The notes: generated from the sequence alone by a model not told the origin. A stretch of DNA of 64,000 bases from Delphinapterus leucas (GCF_002288925.2 NW_022098076.1:68181323-68245322); one strand, 5' to 3'; shown: positions 25,126-38,080, numbered from the stretch's first letter. Made by a program: numbers and translations.

Positions 25126-26520
25126 GCAAGAAACTGCCCACGTACCTGGGTAGGGCAAAAGAAAAAAGAAAAAACAGAGACAAAAGAATAGGGATGGGAA
25201 CCTCACCTCTGGGAGGCAGCTGTGAAGGAGGAAAGGTTTCCACACACTAGGAAGTCCCTTCGCGGGTGGAGACTGCAGGTGGTGGAGGGGGGAGCTTCAG
25301 AGCCACGGAGGAGAGTGCAGCCACTGGGGTGTGGAGGGCAAAGCGGAGAGATCCCTGCACAAAGGATCAGTGCTGACCAGCACTCACCAGCCTGAGAGGC
25401 TTGTCTCCTCACGTGCCATGGTGGGTGGGCCCTGGGAGCTGAGGCTCAGTTTCAGAGGTCAGACCCCAGGGAGACGACTGGGACTGGCTGCGTGAAGACA
25501 GCCTGAAGGGGGCTAGTGCGACACAGCTAGCTGGGAAGGAGTCCGTGAAAAAGTCTGGACCTGCCAGAGAGGCAAGAGACCTTTGTTTCGGGGTACATGA
25601 GGAGAGGGGATTCCTTCCCAGTGTGCCCACAGAAGGCAGAGCACTGCCTAAGGAAGCTCCAGAGATGGATTCAAGCTGCAGCTATCAGCTCGGACGCCAG
25701 AGACAGACATGAACTGCTAAAGCTATGGCCGTTGCCACCAAGAAGCCTGTGTGCAAGCACAGGTCACTATCCACACCCCCTCAGGGAGCCTGTGCAGCCT
25801 GCTACTGCAGGGTCCTGTGATCCAGGGACAACTTCCCTGGGAGAACACATGGCATGCCTCAGGCTGTTGCAATGTCAAGCCAGCCTCTGAAACCTCAGGC
25901 TCACTCCACATTCCAATTATGACTACCGTACACCCCCTCCCCCACAGCCTGAGTTAGCAAAAGAGTTCCAAACAGCTGCTGCTTTAACCCCCTCCTGTCT
26001 GGGTGGGGAACAGACTACTGAGGGCAGCCTACACATCGAGGCGGGGCCAAAACCAAAGCTGAACGCCAGGAGCTGTGCGAACAAAGAAGAGAAAGGGAAA
26101 TTTCTCCATGCAGCCTCAAGAGCAGCAGATTAAATCCCCACAATCAACTTGATGTACCCTGCATCTGAAGAATACCTGAACAGACAACGAATGTTCCCGA
26201 ATTTGAGGTGGTGAACTTTGGGAGCAACTGTAGACTTGCTTTCTGCATCCAATTTGTTTCTGGTTTTATGCTTATCTTAGTTTAGTATTTAGAGCTTATT
26301 ATCATAATGGATTTCTTTAGTGGTTTGGATGCTCTCTTCCTTTTTTTTTTTTTAATATATATACATATATATTTTTTTTCTTCCTTTTTCTCTTATTCCA
26401 AGTCTGTATGTGTATGCTTCTTTGTGTGATTTTGTCTGTACAGGTTTCCTTTCACCATTTCTCCGAGGGTTCTGTCAGTTTCTCTTTTTTACTTTTAATC
26501 TTTCTTCCTTTTCTCGTGAG
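25126..26520 (+). other. L1 B 5'UTR segment with GC-AG intron borders
   Basis: It begins GCAAGA directly after AAAAG (25121-25125) and ends with a pyrimidine-rich run ('tctttcttccttttctcg') followed by TGAG at 26520. It is 1395 nt long. These are the borders at which L1 A is joined. Part of it (26138-26340) is 98% identical to the isolated fragment at 32150-32352. Confidence 0.75.
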
Positions 26521-27019
26521 CCATGTGGCTGGCAGGGTCTTGGTGCACTGGCCAGGTGTTGGGCCTGAGCCGCTGAGGTGGGAGGGCTGAGAACAGGACA
26601 CTGAACCACCAGAAACCTCCTGGCCCCACGTAATATCAATCGGCGAGAGCTCTCCCAGAGATTTTCATCTCAATACTAAGACCCAGCTCCATCTAACAGC
26701 CAGCAAGATCCAGTGCTGGAAGCCCCATGCCAAACAACTAGCAAGACAGGAACACCACTCCACCCATTAGCAGAGAGGCTGCCTAAAGTCATACTAAGTC
26801 CACAGACATCCCAAAACACATCACCAGATGTGGCCCTGCCCACCAGAAGGACAAGATACAGACCCACCCACCAGAACACAGGCACCAGTCCCATCCACCA
26901 GGAAGCCTACACAAGCCACTGAACCAAACTCACCCACAAGGGGCAGACACCAAAAATCTCGGGAACTACAAATCTGCAGCCTGCGAAAAGGAGACCCCAA
27001 ACATAGTAAGTTAAACACA

Positions 27020-27860
27020 GTGAGAAAATAGAGAAATGTGCAGCAGATGAAGGAGCAAGGTAAAAACCCACCAGACCAAACAAATGAAGAGGATATAGGC
27101 AGTCTACCTGAAAAAGAATTCACAGTAATGATAGTAAAGATGATCCAAAATCTCAGAAATAAAATGGAGAAAATACTACAAATGTTTAACAAGCACCTAA
27201 AAGAACAAAAGAGCAAACAAACAATGATAAACAACACAATAAATGAAATTTAAAATTCTCTAGAAGGGATCAGTAGCAGAATAACTGAGGCAGAAGAACG
27301 AATAAGTGACCTGGAATATAAAATAGTAAAAATAACTGCTACAGAGCAGAAAAAAGAACAAAGAATGAAAAGAATTCAGGATAGTGTCATAGACCTCTGA
27401 GACAACACTAAACACACCAACATTCAAATGATAGGCGTCCTGGAATAAGAAGAGAAAAAGAAAGGGACTGAGAAAATATTTGAAGAGATTATAGTTGAAA
27501 ACTTTCCCTAATGGGAAAGGAAATAGTCAGTCAAGTCCAGGAAGCACAGAGAGTGCCATACAGGATAAATCCAAGAAGAAAAGCGCCAAGACACATATTA
27601 ATCAAACTATCAAAAATTAAATTCAAAGAAAAAATATTAAAAGCAGCAAGGGAAAAGCAACAAATAACATACAAGGGAAACCCCATAAGGTTAACAACTA
27701 ATCTTTCAGCAGAAACTCTGCAAGCCAGAAGGGAGTGGCAGGTCATATTTAAAGTGATGAAAGGGAAAAACCTACAACCAAGATTGCTCTTACCCAGCAA
27801 GGATCTCTTTCAGATTTGACAGAGAAATTAAAACCTTTACAGACAGGCAAAAGCTAAGAG
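27020..27860 (+). pseudogene. L1 B ORF1, inactivated
   Basis: The position of the start codon reads GTG, with a stop three codons later ('gtgagaaaatag'). Downstream pieces are recognisable: 'MIVKMIQNLRNKMEKILQ' (27038-27253 frame) and 'PYRINPRRKAPRHILIKLS' (27511-27819 frame). Several stops and frame changes break it. Confidence 0.85.
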
Positions 27861-29530
27861 AAAACTACTAGAGCTAATCAATGAACCTGGTAAAGTAGCA
27901 GGATACAAAATTAATGCACAGAAATCTCTTGCATTCCTATACACTAATGATGAAAAATCTGAACAAGGAATTAAGGAAACACTCCCATTTACCATTGCAA
28001 GAAAAAGAATAAAATACCTAGGAATAAACCTTCCTAAGGAGACAAAAGACCTGTATGCAGAAAACTATAAGACACTGATGAAAGAAATTTAAGATGGTAC
28101 AAACAGATGGAGAGATATGCCATGTTCTTAGATTGCAAGAATCAACATTGTGAAAATGAATACACTACCCAAGGCAATCTACAGATTGAATGCAATCAAG
28201 CTACCAATGGCATTTTTCACAGAACTAGAAAAAAAAATTTTTTTACAATTTGTATGGAAACACAAAAGACCCCAAATAGCCAAAGCAATCTTGAGAAAGA
28301 AAAACGGAGCTGGAGGAATCAGGATCCCAGACTTCAGACTATACTACAAAGCTACATTAATCAAGACAGTATGGTACTGGCACAAAAACAGAAATAGAGA
28401 TCAGTGGAACCAAATAGAAAGCCCAGAGATAAACCCATGCACCTTATCTTTGATAAAGGAGTCAAGAATATACAATGGAGAAAAGACAGCCTCTTTAATA
28501 AGTGGTGCTGGGAAAACTGGACAGCTACATGTAAAAAAAATGAAATTAGAACACTCCCTAACACCATACAGAAAAATAAACTCAAAATTGATTAAAGACC
28601 TAAATGTAAGGCCAGACACTATAAAAGTCTTAGAGGAAAACATAGGCAGAACACTCTATGACATAAATCACAGCAAGATCTTTTTTGACCCACCTCCTAG
28701 AGAAATGGAAATAAAACCAAAAATAAAGAAATGGGACCTAATGAAACTTAAAAGCTTTTGCACAGCAAAGGAAACCATAAACAAGACGAAAAGACAACCC
28801 TCAGAATGGGAGAAAAAATGTGCAAATGAAGCAACTGACAAAGGATTAATCTCCAAATATACAAGCAGCTCATGCAGCTCAATATCAGAAAACAAACAAC
28901 CCAGTCCAGAAATGGGCAGAAGACCTAAATAGACATTTCTCCAAAGAAGATACACAAATTGCCACCAAACGCCTGAAAGGCTGCTCAACGTCACTAATCA
29001 TTATAGAAATGCAAATCAAAACTACAATGAGGTATCACCTCACACCAGTCAGAATGGCCATCATCAAAAAATCTACAGAGAAAAAATGCTGGAGAGGGTG
29101 TGGGGAAAAGGGAACTCTCTTGCACTGTTGGTGGGAATGTAAAGTGATATAGTCACTCTGGAGAACAGTATGGAGGTTCCTTAAAAAACTAAAAATAGAA
29201 CTACCATACGACCCAGCAATCCCACTACTGGGCATATACCCTGAGAAAACCATAATTCAAAAAGAGTCATGTACCACAATGTTCATTGCAGCTCTATTTA
29301 CAATAGCCAGGACATGGAAAAAACCTAAGTGTCCATCGACAGATGAATGGATAAAGATGTGGCACATATATACAATGGAATATTACTCAGCCATAAAAAA
29401 GAAACGAAATTGAGTTATTTGTAGTGAGGTGGATGGACCCAGAGTCTGTCATACAGAGTGAAGTAAGTCAGAAAGAGAAAAACAAATACCGTATGCTGAC
29501 ACATATATATGGAATCTTAAAAAAAAAAAA
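27861..29530 (+). pseudogene. L1 B ORF2 remnant without endonuclease or catalytic RT
   Basis: Only late RT and C-terminal sequence remains. It starts near '[18 protein letters not shown]' and the longest frame is 28150-28932 (260 codons, beginning '[17 protein letters not shown]'). The EN domain and the FADD catalytic block are missing because of the internal deletion. The C-terminal Cys/His region near 29090 and the 'YYSAIKK' end near 29390 are present but out of frame. Confidence 0.85.
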
Positions 29531-29893
29531 AAAAAGATTCTGATGAACCTAGGAGCATGATGGGAATAAAGATGCAGACATAGAGAATGGACTTGAGGAC
29601 ATGGGGAGGGGGAAGTGTAAGCTGGGACAGGACGAAGTGAAAGAGTAGCATTGACATATATACACTACCAAATGTAAAATAGATAGCTAGTGGGAAGCAG
29701 CTGCATAGCACAGGGAGATCAGCTTGGTGCTCTGTGACCACCTGGAGCCATGGGATAGGGAGGGTGGGAGGGAGGTGCAAGAGGGAAGGGATATGGGGAC
29801 ATGTGTATACATATAACTGATTCACTTTGTTATACAGCAGAAACTAACACAACATTGTAAAGCAATTATACTACAGTAAAGATGTTAAAAAAA

Positions 29894-31084
29894 TTCTTTC
29901 TTTAACTGCATACTGAAAGTAGAATAAGGGCAGAAAAAATTAAAGTCACAACATTATGACCTTAACTGATGCAATTTCAGTTAATACAAACAATGTAGGA
30001 TGCATGTAGGTGATTGGAATAAGACTTACAAAAGCCATGCATAATAGGTTAAAGGCTAAGCATTTCAGAACATTCCAGGTTTGGGATAGCAGCCTGAAAA
30101 AATTAACCCTGGAACCAGTTCTTTCAAGAAAACATTGACAGGCATTATCTAATGAAGAGAGAAGAAAACAGAAATATAAAACACGTTAATACCAAAGGAA
30201 TGGGTGTGGTGAAATCCTGTTATGTCTACACACAGAGCACAAAGTTATATATTCATTTGTAACTGGAAGAAAAAAATAACACAGATTATGACATATTCTT
30301 TTAGAGGACTGATACTTCAAAACAATGGATCAATCAGTTTCTGAAGATAATGATATAAATGTAAAATAAAATTAAATCTAATATTATTTCAGCTATGTGT
30401 AAACTCAGCAAGAGAAGAAAGAGAAGAGTTGGAGAGTTAGTGAAGAAGTGTGGCTAGTCAGTAGCCAGACAAGAGTCAGGGGACTAGGGATTTGTCCTCT
30501 CCATTCACACACACTCCTCCATGTTATGATGTATCAACCCCATAACTGTGAAGTAATGTTACCAGGGAAAGTTCCAAGGTCCAGTGAAGTTAAGAATTAT
30601 ACTGTAGAAAACTCATGACTGCAGTAAGCATAACAGTACATGAAATCACCTATGCAAACATAGGTGACATAATGCATGATTCTCTTTCTTCTAGGTCTGT
30701 GTGAAAATTGCAAAATTTTTAACACAAGAGAAACTAAAAATAAAGTAATGAAAAACCACTGAAACAAAAGATGTATTTCTATATGCTTACTTTAAGATGC
30801 TGTATATAGGTTCTTTTCCTCCCTCTCTTCAGGTAAAAGATACTGAAATATAAGGTACTTAGTAAAGCTAGTTTCTAGAGCTACATGAAAGGTAATGAAA
30901 AACATATACATTTTAGGGTTTATTGAACCAACGAAGCAGGAGAAGAAAATGGGTAAAAACACTACCTTGGTTTTCTATAAGGTGCTCTAATGCGGAGTTA
31001 GAAAATCAACTGTAAGTGGATGTGAACTAAATATACTCAAAATAGAGGCCTCAAGTTATCCTATGTGGCTAGGAAGCCTTGTTC
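29894..31084. other. Unassigned AT-rich stretch
   Basis: No gene or named repeat was recognised. It contains many short A/T runs, and the open frames are very short. Confidence 0.5.
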
Positions 31085-31320
31085 ATTAAAGGCTACTATC
31101 TATTAAGCTCTAACTACTTGCTATATATAACATTATTTCGATGAATCTTTCCAACCACTCAATGAGGAGAATATTATTTCCCTACTTTAGTTAAGAGAGT
31201 TTGTGTATCTTGCCCAACATTACACATCTGGTAAGAGGCAGAACCAGGATTCACACTTAGCAATTTTCTGTGATTTCAAAGCCTGTTATTTAAAACATTC
31301 TACTATCTAACTTTTGGTTA
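31085..31320 (-). repeat. MIR SINE relic, antisense
   Basis: Reverse complement of the MIR order: 'ctactatctattaagctcta', 'ccaaccactcaatgaggaga', 'cttgcccaacattacacatc', then 'ggcagaaccaggattcacac' and 'aaagcctgttatttaaaaca'. It is collinear over more than 200 bp. Confidence 0.8.
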
Positions 31321-32149
31321 GAGATAGCAGCTCAATTCCAGGGTAGAGCAGACTTATAAAAACTGGCTGCCTGTTTAAATTTCAGATTTGTATCTTGGAT
31401 CAAAACAGGGTATATAACCTTGATATAGGAACATCAGGCATCACCCTCATTTACCAAACTTCCACTTCAACTGGAAATTGTAAAGCCTAATAATGCAGCA
31501 AAGGGAATTGTAGGAGAGATTTATCTATCTATATCTTAAATGACCTGATCTCTGTCTCATTTTAAACATCAGTTAATTAATTAATTAATCAATGCCATTA
31601 GAAGACTGGGATGTAGAATACGCATGAGAATGTGGACAATTAAAATGGAGGATATAAAAGCAACAATAAGGACTAGGTGAAGACATTTCAAGGATTAATG
31701 ATTAGAAATGATTAGAAAGAAAAAGTGAAATGTGATGAGTGGGAGTAAAATAGGATACTGAGAAATGTTAAGACCATGTGGTTGCCAAGGAGACACCAAA
31801 TCATGCTGTGGATGACCTAGCTAGGAGAAATATTCATAACAGAGAAAATGGTTTTGAGAGAGATATAAAGATATAAAGACAATCACATCCTAAAGCAGCA
31901 TATGGGGAAATAAGACAAACATTAGGTTTTTGAATGCCTGGTAACAAAGAAATGTTGGGAAAAAATACCAATAGATTTAAGAATGCCAAGGGTGGAGAAA
32001 TGTCTGTGTAAAGGAAGATATACCAGAGAACAATAAATGCATTTTCAGTAAAGGGCAGTGGAGGATAATTATCCAGCAGAGAATACAGAGTGACTTTGCT
32101 GGTGTCACTGAGCATCAGTAACCAGAAAAACAACCTTGGTGTTAACTTG
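31321..32149. other. Unassigned stretch
   Basis: No gene or repeat was recognised. A short TTAA tandem (ttaattaattaattaatc) lies near 31571-31588. The minus-strand frame 31834-32199 runs into the L1 5'UTR fragment and has no domain. Confidence 0.45.
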
Positions 32150-32366
32150 CCACAATCAACTTGATGTACCCTGCGTCTAAAGAATACCTGATCAGACAAC
32201 GAATGTTCCCGAATTTGAGGTGGTGGACTTTGGGAGCAACTGTAGACTTGCTTTCTGCATCCAATTTGTTTCTGGTTTTATGCTTATCTTAGTTTAGTAT
32301 TTAGAGCTTATTATCATAATGGATTTCTTTAGTGGTTTGGATGCTCTCTTCCTTGTTTTTTTTTTT
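32150..32366 (+). mobile_element. Isolated L1 5'UTR fragment
   Basis: Positions 32150-32352 align without gaps to L1 B 26138-26340 with four substitutions by eye (about 98%). A T-run follows in both. The fragment has no ORF, 3'UTR, poly(A) tail or obvious TSD, so it is not a normal 5'-truncated L1. A recent duplication, gene conversion with L1 B, or template switching during another insertion would explain it. Confidence 0.85.
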
Positions 32367-35300
32367 AGCTCAAAAATTTTTTGAAAAAATGATGAAACTT
32401 TACTTGGTACAGTTTGAGAATATTTTTGATGGTATCATCTTCTACACACAAATAAATTCTCACCAACTTGCTTCAACATAAGAAAGAATTGCTCTTTGCT
32501 TAATATGACTCTATTACTTGGTAAATGTGAGAAGAATGTATGCCTACATACAAGGGAGTGGGTGCTCCCGTAAAGTACCCTGTACTTCTCAGAAAGAATC
32601 ATAAAAAATAAACCAAATTTTAAAGGAATACATGGAAATTCAATTGATAAAAAAAAAGAAAATTATACTTAGTAAATATATCACTATGTTTAAAGGGAAA
32701 GAAATTTATTGATAATGATATCTAATTTATACTTTAACAATAGCAAACTTTCACAGTTTTTCCCCAAACACAATTGTTACGTATATTCTTACACTGAAAG
32801 TAGTGTTGTAGCTGGTTTATTTCCATCTTTAGGAATTGCCATGGTATTCTTTGTTAAATTTAGTGCTCGAAATGCCTCATGAAAAGTGCAAGCCCTTCTG
32901 TCTTTAAGATCTTCACAAGCAAAAAGCATCCTTGCAAAAATAACCACATTTAATTCATTATAATAATGATGATGTTTCCTTTTTTCCTCAATCTTTATTC
33001 TTAAGTAGCAGATACAATGTTCACTTTGTTTCCTAATATGACAAACTTGGATTAAATTACATGTCAATTAAGATAAACTTTAGTAACTGATCTTTATCAG
33101 ATCAAGCTATTAACAGAAGCTGCTGTTGCATGTAATGCATTCCTCCCTCTTTGTGGCTTTGTTTTGGAGATTAATTTTCAAGTTTCTCCTCACCCATGGA
33201 ATCAACCAGCTTCACCTTAAAAAAGCATATTTCAATGAAACTGATCATGAAAAGGCATCATTCACCTATTTCACTAGCTCAATTTAGAGCAGTATCAGAA
33301 ATATGATTTTGACTTTCTATGAATACCTTTCTTTAAGGATAAAGTTTAAAGAACTGTGTAATAAATAATGATATAAAGCATATAATAAATTTTTAAATGC
33401 AGCTTAGTCAAGATTTCAAATGTTGACCTGAATTTTAGTTTGATCTAAATAATAAAAATTACTCCATGGTAAAATAAGTATATTTCTATTTTATTTAAAA
33501 TAAAAATGAATTCCTTGAGTTTTTAATTTGGCAAGTGTTCTGGATTCTTCTTGTGAAAAGAGCTAAATTAAAACAAATGACAGTCAAATATTTTGATTCA
33601 GTATTCAAGGGACTAGTCTTGTTTTATACCTCACTGCTGTAATTTGAGAAATATCTTTAAATGTACGATATATTTTAGGTTATAGCAAAGTTAACCAATT
33701 GTTTTTTCCCTAGTAATTTCACAATAAAATGGCAACAGACTGGTTGGGGGCAGCATACGTGACTAGGAGGCTTCTGAGTCTCTTCAATTTATGTCAAACT
33801 ACATTTATCTCTGCATTTTTCAGTCCTATTAATTAAAAACACAAAGACTTATTCAGAGTGCCACAGCAATCACTGCAAAATTATTTGGCCTCTAGATATT
33901 TGAAGACCTTGTCTTGTGACCTTGTCAAATATAATGATTTTTGAAAAATGGCACTCAAATCGGAAATGCTTTTCTAATTATATTGGCTACTTTCAGTATG
34001 AGGTCATCATTTAAATATGTGTTGGTGTTTTGAGTGAGGAGAGTGTGCGTATGGTTAGGTGGGCTTGCAAGGATGAGAATCTGAGAAGCCAGGAAGAGAG
34101 TCTAAATAATCTATCATGCGTTAGAAACATTGTACTTTTATTTATCATTTCTTTTACTCTCAAGTATTGCCGATATTACTTTTGTATAAGTAAAATGAAT
34201 AGGCAGCTGCTGCAGTGCTGGAGTCTTTTTCTGCAGAATTGGAGATGGGTTGAAATTTCGCAATGTCCAAGGTCTGAGCACGCTCAGTAGCAATCATCAT
34301 AACTCAGGGCTGCTTAAATGCAGCGCAAAAGTACTGTTGCTTGTTGATGGAAAAATACAAAACCTCTGAATTATCCCCATGGTCCTTGAGGTAAACTGAC
34401 TTGTGTGTCAGGAGCAGTTCAACCCTGTGCCTTTTCCAGCACAATTGTACTCAGATTTCTGACTTCATTTTCAACGGTAAGAACAGCTCCGAGGTGCTGC
34501 TGATTAGGATTATTAACTGGCTTCTAAGCCCCTGACAGGACCTGGGGGGCAACCGGGCTTCTCCTGGCAGCTAGAGTTTATGGTATCTTATGCTATAATA
34601 TTCATCACATACATCTTCATAGCACTGTCACTTCACAAGAATAAATATTCTCATTTTATGTTGACTAGAACATTGCCCTGCAAAGCTGGAGGCACAGCCA
34701 AAATAACCTTGATCCGTGAGAGAGTTATCATTTAGGTAGAACAGGAAAAATGTGCTATTTTGCACAAGAGGAGGTTCATTAATTCTCTGTAGCAAGGTCT
34801 CATTATCAAATGGCTTCTTTTGAAATGCTGAGTTGTACACAGCATTGAGAAGAACTAAATCATAATGACTCATATTTGGAGAACAACTTGCTTACATATT
34901 AGAATTTAATCAATTTGAATATGATAAATTGGCACAGCATTTATTTCAACCTCATCCTGCTGTTGCACACTGCAGATGCTAGAACACCAAAACCTACATG
35001 TGCCCCATGCTCTTGTAGATAGGGTTCTAGCACCGGTTAACTACTTTCTGCCATTTTGAAAGTAGTAGGGCTGGTGGTTTGGCTATTGCTGCTGACAAGT
35101 GTATGTGAGGAGATGTTGGGCTTCTCTGCATCTGTCACTAGCTGCATGATTGTCAAGAGGCAGTTGTGGTGTGAGCAGTAGTGGTTCCCTGATAATACAA
35201 CCTCATTTAGGGCACTGTTCTTAAACTTATAAGTTACAATAGCAGCAGCATGATTTTCAGTTTTCTGGTTGTGATAGAGGTAAGAGCTCTGCTGATGGAC

Positions 35301-35919
35301 CAATCCAGAAATGGTCTTCTCATTCTTATTCGAAGGCCAGGCCTGAGCCCCCTTATTCTACTTGTTCTAAAAATGCATATTTTAATTACTGTATTAAATT
35401 CCTTTCTGCCTAAAGTATTTTGGGTAGTTTTTGTTTACTGCAAGGTAATCCGGACAGAATTATTCTTGTTTTCCATAGGAAAGTTCAAGGTTGGATAATG
35501 AAAGGGACTGCTAGGGATTTCAGCTTCTTTAATTATAGAATAGTTTACTGTAGACTGATTCTCCCTCCAAGAAGAATAAGAAGAGTTGGACTAAATATAA
35601 ACATATACCTGTGTGAATGTAGTTCCAAATGAATACTGATGATATGAAACAATGATAATAAGGTATTTTAGAGTTTAAAATATCCAGAGAAATAAAATGT
35701 ATGACAGTTGCACATGAGTCAGGAGGGGACATAAGTGGAACTGAAGTGTTCTAAGTTTCTTGCATTTCCAGGAAATTGTAAAAGGATGTATGCAGGTTGT
35801 AATCACTAGCATAACCACAAAAAGGCCAATAAAAAATGTACAGCTAACAATCTAATAGAGGTAATATGAAATTAAAAAATAGTTGATTAATCCAGGTAAA
35901 GGAAAGAAAGAAAAGAAAA
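32367..35919. other. Longest repeat-poor stretch of the window
   Basis: No repeats were recognised with confidence. At 33700-35000 the sequence is less monotonous, with homeodomain-type words such as 'ggattattaactgg' (34505) and 'ttcattaatt' (34773). It could hold conserved regulatory DNA, but this cannot be tested from one genome. A possible pseudogene frame lies at 35037-35335 (separate entry). Confidence 0.4.
35037..35335 (-). pseudogene. Possible fragment of a retrocopied coding sequence
   Basis: On the minus strand, one open frame runs about 100 codons to a stop at the left edge. Its composition is protein-like, with mixed Ser, Asn, His and Lys. Short stretches include 'SGLVHQQSSYLYHNQKTENH' and 'LSGNHYCSHHNCLLTIMQL'. 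It is open well upstream of its first Met. I do not recognise the family. No poly(A) tail or introns are evident. It may be a chance frame, a pseudogene fragment or a lone exon. Confidence 0.25.
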
Positions 35920-36964
35920 AGGAACATAAAGCAGTTTGGACAAAAATAAAACAAATAATAAGATGATAGATTAAAACCTCAAAGTAAATGAATTATAGTA
36001 AATGGAAACAGACAAAACAGATCAAAACTGTCAGACTGGAAAAAGAACAAAACTCAATTCAATGTTGCATACAAATTGCTCATGACTTAACATAAAAAGA
36101 CCAAAAGAAAAGAGAATGGAAAAAGGACATGTGACACCAGCCAAAAGAATGTTGATGGAAGTGTTCTACTATAAGACAAAGGAGGTTTTAAGGTTTTAAG
36201 ACATTACCACAAAAAGAGGAATATTTCATAATTATAAAATAGCCAAATCAACCAAGAATGATAATCATTCTGAATGTCTGGCATAACCTCGAATATGTAA
36301 AGCAAAAATTGGTGAAATTAAAAGAAGACTTAGATAATCACAATGGGAGACTTCAACACACAGCCCTCAGAAATTAATAGAACAAGCTAACAAAAAATCA
36401 GTAGGAAAGAAATGATTTAAAAGCACAAATTAAAAGTTGATCTAGTAGATATATACAAAAAATAATGACTTGAATAACTGCAGACTACACATCATTTTTA
36501 AGTGTAAATGGGATATTTGGTAAAATAAAAGTGTATAGTTTCTGATCAGAGTAGAGAAAATTTTTTTTAAAAAGCTAGAAGTCAATAACAAAACTATAAT
36601 GTAAAAAATACTAAAATGTTTAGAAATGAAATAATACTCTACTAAATAACCTATGGTTCAAGAAGGAAATCACAATGGAAAATAGAAATAAAGACTGAGA
36701 ATTAAAATATTACATATTATATTTATGAGATAGAGCTACAGCCATGCTTAGACAGTTATTGCCTTAAATGCATATATTAGAAAAGAATCTCACCTTCTAT
36801 ATCAGGAAGATAGGAAAAGGATGCCAAATAAAACTCAAAGAAAGTAGTACAAAGTAATAAAAAAATAATAGAAAAAAATCAATATGATAGGAAAGAATTG
36901 TTTTCTAGTTCAACAAAGGCAAAAGTTGGTTTTTAAAAGTGACTTTAAAAATGATAGAGCCTTG
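35920..36964 (+). repeat. Old L1 ORF2 relic, left part
   Basis: It resembles L1 ORF2 endonuclease to linker: 'gtcagactggaaaaagaac', 'atgggagacttcaacaca' (the GDFNT motif), and 'aggcaaaagttggttttt'. It is deeply decayed. The sequence resumes at 39057, after the 2.1-kb insertion. The left edge is approximate. Confidence 0.7.
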
Positions 36965-37106
36965 CTCCTTGGTATATATCCTCCCAAAACAAAGACATTA
37001 ATCTGAAAAGATACATGCACCCAATAGTCATAGCAGCATTATTTACAATTACCAAGCTATCGAAGCAACCTAAGTGTCTATCAACAGATGAATGGATAAA
37101 GAAGAT

Positions 37107-37152
<46 letters not shown>

Positions 37153-37162
37153 CACACACACA
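37107..37162. repeat. (TA)n(CA)n microsatellite
   Basis: A TA run of about 42 bases, broken by one 'tg', is followed by a short CA run. It lies at the 'gatgtggtatatatatac' position of the L1 ORF2 end, so it expanded from L1 sequence. Confidence 0.9.
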
Positions 37163-37502
37163 CAATGGAGTACCACTCAGCCTTTAAAAAGAACGGAATT
37201 TTGCCACTTGCAGCAACATGGATGGACTTGGGAGGGCATTATGCTAAGTAAAATAAGTCAGACAGAGAAAGACAAATATGTATGACATCACTTATACATG
37301 GAATCTAAAAAAATACAACAAACTAGTGAATATAACAAAAAAGAAGGAGACTAACAGATATAGAGAACAAACTACCGGCTACCATTGGGGAGAGGGAAGG
37401 GAGGAGGGGCAATATAGAACTTGAGGTTTAAGAGGTACAAACTATTATGTACAGAATAAGCTACAAGGATATATTGTACAACATAAGTAATATAGCCAAT
37501 AT

Positions 37503-37950
37503 ATTTTTTAACATCTTTATTGGAGTATAACTGTTTTACAATGGTGTGTTAATTTCTGCTTTATAACAAAGTGAATCAGCTATACATATACATATATCCC
37601 TATACCTCCTCCCTCTTGCATCTCCCTCCCACCCTCCCTATCCCACCCCTCTAGGTGGTCACAAAGCATCGAGCTGATCTCCCTGTGCTATGTGGCTGCT
37701 TCCCACTAGCTATCTATTTTACATTTGGTAGTGTATACAGGTCCATGCCACTCTCTCACTTCGTCCCAGCTTACCCTTCCCCCCACCGTGTCCTCAAGTC
37801 CATTCTCTACATCTGCGTCTTTATTCTTGTCCTGCCCCTAGGTTCTTCAGAACCTTTTTTTTTCATAGATTCCATATATGTGTGTTAGCATACGGTATTT
37901 ATTATTTGTTTTTTTCTTTCTGACTTACTACACTCTGTATGACAGACTCT
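37503..37950 (-). mobile_element. 5'-truncated young L1 insertion, nested
   Basis: Reverse complement of the L1 3' end: 'aacatctttattggagtata' at the left, then the 3'UTR, ending at 'tgtatgacagactct'. It is flanked by an 11-bp TSD (atagccaatat) at 37492-37502 and 37951-37961. It is closely similar to the 3' end of L1 C (16745-17200), so it belongs to the younger family and postdates its host. Confidence 0.92.
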
Positions 37951-38080
37951 ATAGCCAATATTTTATAACAACTATAAATGGAGTATAACCTTGAAAAATT
38001 GTGAATCACTATACTGTGTACCTGTTACTTATATATTGCACATCAACTATACTTCAATAAAAAAATAAGATAAAATAATA

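Larger units (their letters stand above)
24983..29893 (+). mobile_element. L1 copy B: full 5'UTR, internal ORF2 deletion
   Basis: It starts with 'ccagagaccttcaagatggc' and has a complete GC-rich 5'UTR, ORF1, a fused ORF2 remainder, a 3'UTR and an A tract near 29886-29893. At 27860-27864 the sequence passes from the end of ORF1 directly into late RT sequence, omitting about 2.26 kb relative to L1 A (8395-10654). No convincing TSD was found; 'tttaact' on both sides is too short to rely on. Confidence 0.93.
36965..38080 (+). mobile_element. 5'-truncated L1 3' end (L1M-like)
   Basis: It starts in the ORF2 C-terminus ('tatatcctcccaaaacaaag', 'ggatggacttgggagggcat') and continues through the 3'UTR ('ggctaccattggggagaggg') to 'catcaactatacttcaataa' and an A-rich end. 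It is less decayed than its host L1. The left TSD copy is at 36949-36964. A (TA)n(CA)n tract and an antisense L1 (37503-37950) lie inside. Confidence 0.85.

Noticed and set aside
32150..32366. Ordinary 5'-truncated L1 insertion
   Set aside because: L1 truncation keeps the 3' end, whereas this piece is 5'UTR only and has no tail.
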